The translations under genes were made by a program, and so were the position numbers. Shown here piece after piece: positions 55,278 through 64,000 of a stretch of 64,000 nt of DNA. How positions within the stretch are numbered: the first letter of the stretch is position 1; every line of letters starts with the position of its first letter. A model generated the notes under the pieces. That model was not told the origin of the DNA. It saw only the letters and a program-made list of their open reading frames with translations, and made no database searches. Source of the stretch: Neoceratodus forsteri (lineage: Eukaryota; Chordata; Ceratodontiformes; Ceratodontidae); contig CM028132.1 of NCBI GenBank assembly GCA_016271365.2, forward strand, positions 1,187,659,001-1,187,723,000, in the 5' to 3' direction.

Positions 55278-55460
55278 GAATTGAGGAGGGCACTGCCTAC
55301 CTACACCTTTATAGGGTTGCGACATTGGCTGACGTCGATATCGACTGAGTGGGTGGGCCCAGTTGTACTGATGAAAATCTTCCGTGTGGATTCCCCATTC
55401 ACCGACAGTAAAGTTCCTATGGTGTAACCTGATGACTGAGATACCCCTGAAAAAGATCTA
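55278..55460. repeat. DIRS-E right (5') inverted terminal repeat
   Basis: Reverse complement of 44789-44968 at high identity. The outer end (CTGAAAAAGATC on the plus strand) abuts a LINE RT remnant. Confidence 0.88.
55282..55313 (-). promoter_or_regulatory. candidate core promoter of DIRS-E (5' ITR)
   Basis: On the minus strand TATAAA starts at 55313 and TCAATTC places an A at 55282, 31 bases downstream. It is upstream of gag and oriented to drive the element RNA. Confidence 0.62.
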
Positions 55461-55640
55461 TACATATACATATAGACTTGAAGCTGCAGACATTTTCTAG
55501 GCACTCCTTTTCAGTTGCATAGATATTAAAGCCTACATTTTCTCCATGTTTATCTGAAAAGAGCAATACTTTGGTTTTCTTTGCATTTAGTAGCAGCCTG
55601 TTCGCAAATACTTCATACGGCACGGTGTAAGTAATAAACA
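55461..55640 (-). pseudogene. LINE RT fragment (right flank of DIRS-E)
   Basis: The minus strand reads FANRLLLNAKKTKVLLFSDK (~55610), followed by ECLENVCSFKSICICI (~55480). This resembles the LSLNxxKTKxMLF block and the K-Y-L-G-V-x-x-D block after the RT active site of many LINEs. The reading is cut by the DIRS-E 5' end and seems to go on at 44750. The clade is not assigned; the YADD piece at 58250-58560 may be its upstream part. Confidence 0.65.
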
Positions 55641-56094
55641 TACATCACCAGATATAGCAAGAAAACTATATACATAGCCCAGAGCAGTACACACTAAAGG
55701 GGTAATATGCAAAGGAATAGTTAAGCAAAAAATCCAGCTACCACGAGGAACGATTAAACAGTGCAAAAGAATAAAAGTCCAGCCAGGTGAAGCCATAGGG
55801 GTCTCCATTCTCACTCAGTGTCAGTGCACAGGTAACGATCAAGTAACTGACTTCCCTGCTCCCTGAAGGAAGAAAATAAATCTTTGAGTAACTGAAACAA
55901 ATGCTGGAGATAATAAAGATTAGTTAAACTCAGTTAAGTTACATTTACCCCTACATATTAAGGCATACTGAGATCGCCATGTATGGATACGGATAAGTTC
56001 CAGTGTCGAAAAATGAAGTTCACAAACTGAAGGGATGTACTCGCACCCAATTCTGAACGGCATTTGCAATTAGTTAAAAAGCAAAAAGAAAACA
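55641..56094. other. unassigned non-coding stretch
   Basis: No recognisable domain or repeat. It separates a LINE fragment from CR1-b. Confidence 0.35.
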
Positions 56095-57117
56095 CAAAGT
56101 CTAAATCAGTGCTGGGGCCACTCCTCTTTAACGTCTTCATAAACAACACTGCAGAGGGTCTGGAAGGGAAGGTATGTCTCTTTGCAGACAATACTAAGAT
56201 ATGCAACAGGGTAGACACTTCAGGGGGGTGAAGAAAATGAGAAGGGGACCTATGTAAACTTGACAAATGGTCAAGGGTGTGGCAGCTAAGATTCACAAAG
56301 AAATACAAAATCATACATTTAGGGCACAGAAATCCAGGGTGGGAGTACATGATTGGGGGTTGGGGGTGATGACCACCGAACAAGAAAGGGATCTGGGGTA
56401 ATCATATCTGATGACCTGAAGGTGACAAAGCAATGTGAGAAGGCTGTGGGAAGAACCAGTGGAATGCTGGGGTGTATGGGGTTGGGGGAAGGGAAGGGGA
56501 TTACCAGCAAGAAAAAAAAAAAAAAGAGAGGCGATAATGCCACAGTATGAATCACTGGTGAGACCTCATCTAGAGTACTGTGTGTAGTTTCGGAGGCCAC
56601 ATCTCCAGAAGGACATAGACAGAGTAGAGGCAGTTCAGAGAAGGCAACAAAAATGGTGTAAGGGCTGCACCAGAAGTCATATGAAGAGAGACTAGAGGAC
56701 CTCATTATGTATTCGCTCAAGAAAAGGTGAGGATATGATACAGTCTTTTAAATACCTCAAGGGTATAAACAAGGTACAGGAGGGCAGCATCTTTCAGAAG
56801 AGAAAATGTTCCAGGATAAGGGGTCATGATATGAGGCTTGAGGAGGGTAGGTTCCGGGGTAATGTCAGAAAGCATTTCTTTACAGAAAGGGTGGTGGATG
56901 CATGGAACAGCCTCCCTATCAAGGTGGTCGGGATAAAAACACTGGGGGCATTTAAGAAAGCATGGGACAAACAAAGGAACCCCAGCAATGAGGAAGAGAC
57001 AAGCAGTGGATCAGCTAGGGTCTGCATTATATGCAGTGGATATGGAAAATGGGCAGACTGGTCAGGCCAAACAGTCCTTATCTGCCGGCAAATTCTATGT
57101 TTCTATGTACATAGATT
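56095..57117 (+). pseudogene. CR1-b: RT second half to 3' end, plus strand
   Basis: It starts SVLGPLLFNVFINNTAEGLE, then GKVCLFADNTKICNRV (the FADD active site is FADN). Then QERDLGVIISDDLKV (~56390), LGCMGLGEGKGITSKK (~56480), LVRPHLEYCV (~56560), GEDMIQSFKYLKGINKVQEG (~56730) and RKHFFTERVVDAWNSLPIKV (~56870). It ends with the CR1-like TTCTATGTTTCTATGTAC at ~57095-57112. Stops and frame changes, and an A-run at 56510, break it. It is 5'-truncated. Confidence 0.9.
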
Positions 57118-57449
57118 TTTTTTTTTTTTTTTTTTTAAATCGCAGCCAACAGAGCTTCACAGCCAAGAACATTCAGTTACACATTATGTGCATGAGATAA
57201 TCTAAACCCAAAATAGGGAATTATAAACAAAGTTGCAATCAATCAGGATCAGCATCGTGCTTCAGGTCTACCTTATCCCTTTTACGATGTTTGTCAGCAA
57301 AGGCCAGAGCAGTACTCAAATCAGTAAAGCTGTGTTTTGTATTGATACCAAACTTGCAGTTTCGCAGGAAAAAATATCTGAGCATGAATACCAGACTCCA
57401 AGAGCATTTTTCATTTTTTTTTTTTTTTTTTTAACAACTTGCTGCTCCC
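57118..57449. other. non-coding stretch with T-runs
   Basis: T-runs at 57118-57136 and 57416-57432 could be reverse-oriented poly-A tails. The second borders the ORF1 remnant that follows. Confidence 0.45.
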
Positions 57450-58130
57450 GTTTATGAGTGTGTTTGAGAGGACACATCAGGGAAATATGACAGCACACTC
57501 CCCTTCCATACAATGTCCCCTTTGGCTCTAGCCGCCTGCAGTAATGATATCTTCGCCTCCGGGCCAAAAGTGTGGCAATGGCGGTCAATTGTCTCGATTC
57601 CTCTCCAGGTCTAGGGTAGGAATGAATCGGGACAGTGCAGGCTTTGAGAACAGAAATCCCATCTGAGGAGGCAAGTAGTTTCAGGTCAGAAAAATTAGGC
57701 ACTCAGGTGTGGGGATCGGTTCTTGTCTACTAGCAAACCGGGAAGGAATCCCATGACCCGAACACTACTCTGACGATAACCTTTCTCCAAATGTTTCAAC
57801 TTTAGAATGGAGAAAAAGAAGTTCTTTAGCAAACACTGTGTTGATTGCCCCTTGCTTTATCACTCCTGCCCGAATTTCTGTAAAGCTGTTCGACTCTGAT
57901 ACTCGCATTGCTGCCAGTCAATAAGTTTGGCCTCGAGAGTGGCTAATCTCTTGTTCGTTTCATCCCCAGTTGCTTATAGTTTTGTAAGCATGCTCAGTAT
58001 CCAAGTAGTTGGCAAGTCACTACTCGGTCAAGTGGCTGCCATGGCCTTGTTCCCTTCGAGCCCAACGTCAAGGAAAGGAACGCCTCCAGACTTTGTGATG
58101 CATACTTCTGGTCTTTCTTCGGTGCCACTG
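57450..58130 (-). pseudogene. probable L1/Tx1-type ORF1 remnant
   Basis: The minus strand has FAKELLFLHSKVETFGERL (~57810), SSVRVMGFLPG (~57750), and then RPGEESRQLTAIATLLARRR (~57610) and LEPKGTLYGRG (~57510). This order, coiled-coil followed by a RVxGxPE-like and an A-R-x-x-G-x-L-x-Y-x-G-like block, resembles Tx1/L1 ORF1. Frame changes separate the blocks. Its end lies next to a T-run that could be a tail. The call is tentative. Confidence 0.45.
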
Positions 58131-58249
58131 CATACACACCTGCTCCCGGCAACAGCTGCTATCAAACATTTCTGAGTAAACAACAGATTTGGATAAGATA
58201 TTCAGAGGAGAATCGTTGAGTGTCAAAGGCAGGCTTTTGCTCCGTCAGC

Positions 58250-58560
58250 TGCTCTACAGTGCCCCCTCATGCTGCACCTTGTAACTGCTTATTTAGGTCC
58301 CTTTGAGATATAGAGCTAGTGAGCAGAACGGTGTCATCTGCATAAGGGTGAGACACTGATGTCAGTTTAGGCCATATGGAAGTCATTTACAAACAGGGTA
58401 AGCAAAAATGATCCCAGGACAGACTCTTGTGGTGCAGCAAGAGTTAGTACATTGGAGTTTGATTTACTGTACTTCCATTTACTTTCACCACCGGTGTCCT
58501 CTCAGTCAGGAAGTTTTCCATCCAGGCTACTGTGGTTTCATACATTCCTATTTTCTTTAG
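58250..58560 (-). pseudogene. LINE RT active-site fragment (YADD), minus strand
   Basis: The minus strand near 58340-58310 reads SVSHPYADDTVLLTSSISQ. The YADD pair is intact and is preceded by a FHMA-like segment. Upstream, to 58560, are shifted frames of the usual GVPQGSxLGPxLF region. It stops near 58250. It may be the upstream part of the fragment at 55461-55640, since both lie on the same strand and are separated by CR1-b and the ORF1 remnant. Confidence 0.65.
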
Positions 58561-58667
58561 CTTTATGAGCAATAATGTGCGGTACTGTACTTAGCAGTGC
58601 CAATGGGTAGGGCAGAAGGGCCATGTGAGTGCAAACAGCTAACCATGAAGATGCAGCACCAAGAACT

Positions 58668-59297
58668 AAAAGCAAAGGTCCATAGTACAGGAGCGGATAG
58701 CAATTTATGACACCCCAGACCTTTTCACACCTGGCTATATTCAGACTGCCACACCACCACATGGATTCAAAGTTGATGTACTTACTTACAAACCACATTA
58801 TTATTACTGGCAGCAAAAAAGGTGATAACCAGACTCTGTGGCACTGAAGGGGCGTGGCATAACTTGGTGAGAGAAGTATATGGGTTGGAGAGGATGGCAG
58901 CCAGACTGAGGGATAGGGTAGAAGCTTTTGACACCAAATGGCGAAAATGGACCATGTACTGTATCAATTGACCAACTACCCTGACTTTGTTCCCCGAAGT
59001 TATCCACATCTATTTTGCTGGAAGAGGTAAAATCAACACTGAATAGAAAAATGTACGTAAATAACTATTTTACCTAACTGGATGCCACTTTTTGACTCCT
59101 ACAGAGGACTCTAAGGTGCATTGCACTGTTTAATGAAATCTGTCTGAATAGTTTTGCCAAGTGATGTATGTTGATAGACTTCACTGTATGACTGTATGTG
59201 CTGAATAACTCAACTTTGTATAAATCGTTTCAATGCATGTAAATGACCCTCATGCCTAATAAAAAATATTATTATAACAAATAAAAGCAAAGGTCCA
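58668..59297 (+). mobile_element. 5'-truncated L1 copy, ~600 bp, with 15-bp TSD
   Basis: AAAAGCAAAGGTCCA repeats exactly at 58668-58682 and 59283-59297. The insert ends A-rich (AATAAAAAATATTATTATAA), so it is plus-oriented. Its first half has MAARLRDRVEAFDTKWRKWT- and MYC-like coding (~58895-58955), which resembles the C-terminal end of L1 ORF2, then a stop and a 3' untranslated region. Confidence 0.8.
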
Positions 59298-59762
59298 GCA
59301 TTTCCCTCCACAAGTGATCAGAAGCAGCCACTGAGCTGAGCAAGTCACAAGTCCGTGCTGTTTTCTAGGCAAATTGCTTGATTTATTTTTCTTATTTGTA
59401 CTGGGGCATATACTTCTGGCTGCAGTGTGAGGGCTTTTTGGGGTGTTATAGGGAAGGGTAAAAGGGAAGCAGTGAGTCGAGGGAGATACAGGGCAAGTTA
59501 TATGGCAGCACTATTGGGAAGGGCAGAAGTACCACATGAAAGAAGCTTGTGAACCACATGGCTGCAACAACACCATAAATAGATATATTTCTTAGCAGAT
59601 CAAGAGACCCCTCATGTGAGCAACTGTGAAGCATGAATGGCATGATGCAGAAGTGCATCTGCACGGAAGGTAGCAGGTCTGCAGGGAACAATGCAGGACA
59701 GCATGTAGGTAGGGTGAAGGATAAGGCAAAGAGGTAAGCACAGGAGAGGCTGAGCAATTAAC
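59298..59762. other. unassigned; pre-existing repeat split by the L1
   Basis: 59505-59580 (GGGAAGGGCAGAAGTACCAC) resembles 58600-58660 (GGGTAGGGCAGAAGGGCCAT), so two related units lie on either side of the L1 copy. The family is not identified. Confidence 0.4.
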
Positions 59763-61440
59763 TAGGACATATGAAAATGCCAGCAGGAACAGGCCATAAC
59801 GGTTTATCAAATCTGCTTGAGTGTGCAGCACAGTTTATTCTGCTGTAGCTGTCTCCCCCCCCCCCGAATTTCCACCCTAGATTTATCATCCCCCACCCTC
59901 CTCTCCCACTCCCCAACCATCCCACAGAATTGACATTCCCCTTAACCCTGTCCCACCCCCTCTTAAAACTGCCCACAGGTTTCAGTGAGATCACTTCTTC
60001 CGGCAATTCGTTCCACCTTGCTACTACCCTTTCTGTGAAATAGTGCCTCCTCATTTCCCTTCTAAATCTTCCACCTACTAATTTCAGACTGTGCCCCCTT
60101 GTGGACCCCCCCCCCTTTAAGCTGAAGATGTCCTCTGTTCTAACCTTATTCATATCTTTTAGGTATTTGAAGGTTTCTATCATGTCCCCCCCCCCATCCT
60201 CTAGTGAGTACATGTTGAGCTCCCTTAGTCTCTCCTCATAGGGTTTGTCCCCCAGGCCCAGGATCATCTTGGTCACTCTTTGCTTCACCCCCTCCAGCAG
60301 TTTGATGCCCCCTTCAAATATGGGCACCAGAACTGCACACACTACTCTAAGTGTAAACTAACCAGGGACCTGTACAATGGCATGACGACTTCCTCATTCC
60401 TTGAGGTCACTCCTCTGGCAATGCACCCCAGCATTTTGTCTGCTTTGGCAGCCGCTTTATGGCTCTGAGCAGTGTTTCATGTCCCCCATGACAATCAACC
60501 CAAGATCCTTTTCTTCCTCTGAAATGGCTACCTGTACCCCTCCCCCCCCGGCAGTATCTAGCCCCAGGTGCATGACCTTACATTTCTCAGCATTGAACCC
60601 CAACTCCCAGATACCTGACCAATGCTTGAACTTAGCCAGGTCATATCTGAGCTCCTGCTTCCTCTCCTCACTGTCCACTCTCATACAGATCTTAGTGACG
60701 CCTGCGAATAGGCAGATTTTACTACTGATCTCTTCTGCTATGTCCCCAATAAAGATATTAAGTAACACCGGACTGAGTACCAAGCCCTGTGGGACCCCAC
60801 TTGTTACAGGCCTGGATTTCAACAGTCCCCCGCCCTCCACAGTTACTATCTGCACCCTGTCCTGCAGCCAGCTCCTGACCTACCCCACCAGTTTATCCCT
60901 GGCTCCCAGGTTCACTAGTTTACTGAGCATCCTACCATGTGCCTCACAGTCAAAGCCTTGCTGATGTCCAGAAACAGGACATCACCGCATGACCCATGCC
61001 AAATGACCTTGTGACCCAATCAAAAAAAGTCTATTAGTTTTGTCTGGCAGGATGTCCCCAAGACAAACCCATGCTGTCTTTCATCCTGGAGACCACTGGC
61101 TTCCAGAAAGTCCAACAGTCTCTAATTCAGAATGGTCTCCATTAACTTCCCTACGATGGAGGTAAGGCTGACTGGTTTGTAGTTACCAGGTTCAACCCAG
61201 GGTCTGCTCTTGTGGAGAGGCACCACATGTGTTATTCTCCAGTCCTGGGGCACGCAACCTGACTTCAGTTAGGTGCTGAGTGGGTCCAGGTCCGCCAAAG
61301 GGCCAGCCAGAATCTCTGCCAATTCCTTCAGGACTCTCTAACGCACATCATCTGGTCCCGGAGCCTTGGTCACCCGCAGGGCCTTAAGGCTCTTTAAAAC
61401 TCTATCCTACTGGATTTCCTTGTCAGTTACCCCGCTCCCC
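59763..61440 (-). pseudogene. CR1-c: RT domain to 3' end, minus strand
   Basis: In order on the minus strand: KAPGPDDVR (~61350), PLADLDPLS, YKPVSLTSIVGKLMETILN (~61160), HGFVLGTSCQTKLIDFF (~61050), TSGVPQGLVLSPVLLNIFIG (~60790), KICLFAGVTKICMRVDS (~60710), EEEKDLGLIVMGDMKH (~60500), GVKQRVTKMILGLGDKPYEE (~60290), GDMIETFKYLKDMNKV (~60180) and RRHYFTERVVARWNELPEE (~60040). This is the whole CR1 RT with its C-terminal tail. FADD reads FAGV, so both catalytic Asp are lost. Several frameshifts exist. Confidence 0.9.
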
Positions 61441-61489
61441 CTTTTCCCACCCCTATCATCCCCTGTTACATAGGGTCATCCGCTTCCCT

Positions 61490-63185
61490 AGTGAACAATG
61501 AATAGAAGTAACACAGAAAGTGACAGCAGAAGGGGACCACAAGATCCATCTATTCTACCAAAGACCCTACACCCCCCCCCAACTGCTACTCAGTGTTATA
61601 ATGCCATTGTATTTATCGCAAGCATTCTTGAAAGCCCCAGCTGTTTTTGCCTGCACCACTCCTTAGGGGAGGCTGTTCTATGTGTCTGCCACCCTCTCTG
61701 TGGAAAAAGAGCTTATGTGTGTTGCTCCTGAACTTGCACCCCATCCCCACAGCTTCATATCACAACCCCGAATCAAGTTCTTACATAACTTTTGACCTGA
61801 AATAGGTCCTGAACCTGTACCCTATTTATACCCTTCATGTATTTGAAGGTTTCAATCATGTCTCTCCTCTCCCTTCATTGTTCCAAGAAATACATGTTGA
61901 CAGCCTTCGACCTTTCATCATATGATTTCTAATGCAGTCCTTGTACCATCTTTGTGGCCCTCCTTTTTACTGTTTCCAATCTCTGTACATCTTTTCTAAG
62001 ATGTGGCTGCCAGAACAGTATGCAGTATTCTAGGTGTGGTCTTACCAGTGATCTATGCAGCGGCAATGCAACTTCCCTTTTTCTACTGGTAATTCCCCTT
62101 CCTATGCATCTCAGCATAACATTTGCCTTTAAAGCAGCTTTCTCGCACTGCTTGGTGTTTTTCAGGTCTTCTTTTATAAATCACCCCCAGATCTCTCTCT
62201 CTCTTGCGTTATGGCCTCTAGTTTAATGCCCCCCCCCCGTGATATTTTTCTCCAGGGCGCCCTTCCCTAGGTGCAGGACTCTGCACTTCTCACTGAATTT
62301 CAGCTGCTTTGTTTCTAACCACAATTCCAGCCTTCTGAGACCCACCTTCACCATATCCATCCCCCTGGGAATGTCGGCCCTATTGCAAATCTTTGTGCCA
62401 CCAGCGAACAGGTTCACCTTGCCCTCCAGGCCCTCAGATATGTCTGCAATGAAGACATTAAAGAGGATGGGACCCAACACCGACCCCTGCAGTACGCCAC
62501 TAGTCGCCTCTCTTTCTTCTGATAAGGTGCCATTTACCAGTACCCTCCGTGACCTCCCACTCAGCCAGCTCTTTATCCAATTTATCACTTTCTGACCAAT
62601 TCCCATGTTGGAGAGTTTGTTTGGTGGTCTTCAATGTGGAACAGAGTGAAGGCTTTGCTTAAGTCCAGCTATACCATAACCACAGTGCTGCCCTGATCCA
62701 CAGTTTTGGTTACCCAGTTGAAGAACTCTATTAGCTTTGTCTGGCATGATCTTCCTGGGGTAAAGAGGTACTGTTTGGGGTCAAAATTACTGCTCTCCTA
62801 TGCAAAGGTTAGAATTTCTTCTTTGAGTAGGGCTTCCATTGTTCTGCCCACAATTGAGGGGAGGCTAACCAGGCAATAGTTACCTGCAACTTCCCTACTC
62901 CCATTTTTATGGAAAGGGACAACATTGGTCCTTCTCCAATCCCTTGGGACCTCACCTAGTTCAAGAGATAGGTTAAACAGTTCAGCCAGAGGTGTCACAA
63001 GCTCCTCTCTCAGCTCCCTAAAAATCCTAGGGTGGATTTCATACGGACCATTTGTCTTGTCTACCTTGAGTTTCTCCAGTTCCTTGAGGACTCTTTCCCT
63101 TGTGAATGGTCTTGGAATCTACCTCACCACTGTCAGAATTTCTTCCACCCAGGGTAGGCCCACAACCATCCTCTAGTCTGGGAAT
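61490..63185 (-). pseudogene. CR1-d: RT domain to 3' end, minus strand
   Basis: On the minus strand: FRELREELVTPLAELFNLSL (~63000), EVPRDWRRTNVVPFHKNGSR, NYCLVSLPSIVGRTMEALLK (~62860), CQTKLIEFFNWVTKTVDQ (~62720), KVINWIKSWLSGRSRRVLVN, then SGVLQGSVLGPILFNVFIAD (~62480), LFAGGTKICNRADIPRGM (~62410), LHRSLVRPHLEYCILFWQP (~62030) and RRATKMVQGL (~61940). A decayed C-terminal tail follows, down to ~61500. FADD reads FAGG, so both catalytic Asp are lost. It is upstream of, and in the same orientation as, CR1-c. Confidence 0.9.
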
Positions 63186-63800
63186 ACTGAGGTATGGCAT
63201 AATCCAAATGTTGTAACTAGAACAGCGAGCGATCACTTGCCCCTTCGAGTACCAAGTTTTGACTCTTATTTGCTTACTCAGCCTGATAAAAATAAGAAGG
63301 TAATGGAGATTAGGCAAAAAAAAAAAAAAAATTATGTGGAGCATCAAATAGATGGCATAGGCAGAAATTGCCTCACTGTTAATTGGGCCCCTTTTGTTGC
63401 AGAGTCAGCTGAAGCTCTCTGGTTGCATCTTGCAGCAATATTTGAGAAAGTCTCAGTAAACTTGTATAAAGATTGCATTGAGTACACTGTGAAAAATAAT
63501 ACTAATAGTTGGTTTGACAGAGAATGTAAAACACAAAAATGACTTAAAATTAATTAGAAAAACTAAACATAGTAATAAAAAAAGAACAATTCAAACAAGG
63601 AAATATAGAAAGAAAGAAAGAAACGTAATGAATTTCTACAAAGGAAAAAGAACCAATATTATATGGATTTATGGGGTAAAATGCTTACTGCAGTAGAAAA
63701 CAGAGATTTTAAAAGATTTTTGGAGGCTGGTAGCAAAAGGGACGAATAGTTATAAGTAAGCAACTGACTCCTATATTAATGAAAAGCATGGGTGTAGTAC
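63186..63800 (+). pseudogene. LINE endonuclease end and linker, clade not assigned
   Basis: Plus-strand reading gives ASDHLPLRVPSFDSYLL (~63215), the Ser-Asp-His end of an endonuclease. Then NWAPFVAESAEALWLHLAAI, NTNSWFDRECKTQK and, after a stop, RKTKHSNKKRTIQTRKYRKK, followed by FWRLVAKGTNSY (~63720). A WFxxECK block followed by a basic stretch and FWxLV is common between endonuclease and RT in LINEs. An A-run (63315) and a GAAA repeat (63608) lie within. The RT is not reached. Confidence 0.55.
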
Positions 63801-63908
63801 TTCACTAACCTTTTTTTTTTTTTACCCTAATCTCGATACTCTAACATTATGGCCACAAAGAACGGCCAATAATTAATCTGATATCCATCCAGGACATCTA
63901 CATAAATT
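63801..63908. other. short unassigned stretch
   Basis: It has a T-run at 63811-63823 and no domain. It is the left flank of DIRS-G. Confidence 0.4.
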
Positions 63909-64000
63909 CGTTAGTAAGAACTTACCATAACAGTAGATCTTCGAGAGAGGTTCCTGCAGTAAGCCATTACACATAAGACTGCACCCCCTTGCGTCAGAAC
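63909..64000 (-). mobile_element. DIRS element G, left terminus, runs off the window
   Basis: TAGTAAGAACTTACCATAAC followed by AGTAGATCTTCGAGAGAGG matches the left ends of C1, C2 and E. The following TAAGCCATTACACATAAGAC corresponds to the C2 ITR start (TAGCAGGTAACACAAGTAGG). By analogy the element body lies to the right, read on the minus strand. Confidence 0.82.

Larger units (their letters stand above)
44751..55460 (-). mobile_element. DIRS element E, carrying four later insertions
   Basis: ITRs at 44789-44968 and 55278-55460 (inverted) share CCATAGGAAC-like, TCAGTACAACTGGGC and AACCCTATAAAGG blocks, which ties together pieces 10.7 kb apart. Between them DIRS coding order is kept: ICR (45095-45190), YR, RNase H, RT, gag. 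It is interrupted by a MITE (45346-46190), a SINE with an L2 piece (47469-48789), a solo LTR (49387-50091) and a CR1 (about 51440-54935). About 1 kb of gag and 0.3 kb of RT core are missing. It belongs to the C1/C2 subfamily. Confidence 0.87.

Noticed and set aside
1..64000. Host protein-coding genes among the many short open frames
   Set aside because: Every frame with recognisable motifs belongs to a mobile element. The rest are short, overlap on both strands and show no domain or consistent splice structure.

Overview
This is a vertebrate repeat landscape, not a gene-bearing or microbial region. I found no host exon, operon, CRISPR array or functional RNA gene. The mix of DIRS tyrosine-recombinase retrotransposons, CR1, L2-like and L1/Tx1 LINEs, a tRNA-derived SINE family, a TTAA-flanked MITE and a solo LTR fits an amphibian (caecilian or salamander-like) best. 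A non-avian reptile or lungfish is possible. Species assignment is inference.

Layout: 1-1612 is a ~290-bp satellite. 1613-9504 holds SINEs, an L2-like endonuclease fragment, an (AC)25 microsatellite and an L1 ORF2 tail split by a SINE. 9505-30958 is a block of four DIRS elements, all read on the minus strand: element A (9505-10201 plus 16124-19222) is split by the complete element B (10202-16123), and element C1 (19223-24588 plus 30621-30958) is split by the complete element C2 (24589-30620). 31155-32605 is a minisatellite in two inverted arms. 33600-36925 holds L1 ORF1, L2 and SINE pieces. 38397-43001 is DIRS element D, internally deleted. 44751-55460 is DIRS element E, inserted into a LINE and itself carrying a MITE, a SINE containing an L2 piece, a solo LTR and a CR1. 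55461-63800 is a mosaic of CR1, L1 and other LINE fragments. A further DIRS terminus (G) starts at 63909.

Each DIRS copy has, read 5' to 3' on the minus strand: inverted terminal repeat (ITR), gag with a CCHC-like knuckle and an Arg/Ser-rich stretch, reverse transcriptase (YLDD), RNase H, a linker, tyrosine recombinase (YR), internal complementary region (ICR) and second ITR. All copies are broken by frameshifts, stops or deletions, so none should be autonomous. Two subfamilies are visible: A/B/D (ends near CAGGTGAGTAACCTG) and C1/C2/E/G (ends near CAGTAAGTTCTTAT). The C1, C2 and E ITRs each contain a TATA box followed 30-32 bases later by an initiator-like TCA(G/A)TTC, in both ITRs and pointing inward. 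Boundaries, target-site duplications and ITR matches were read by eye and are good to a few bases unless stated.
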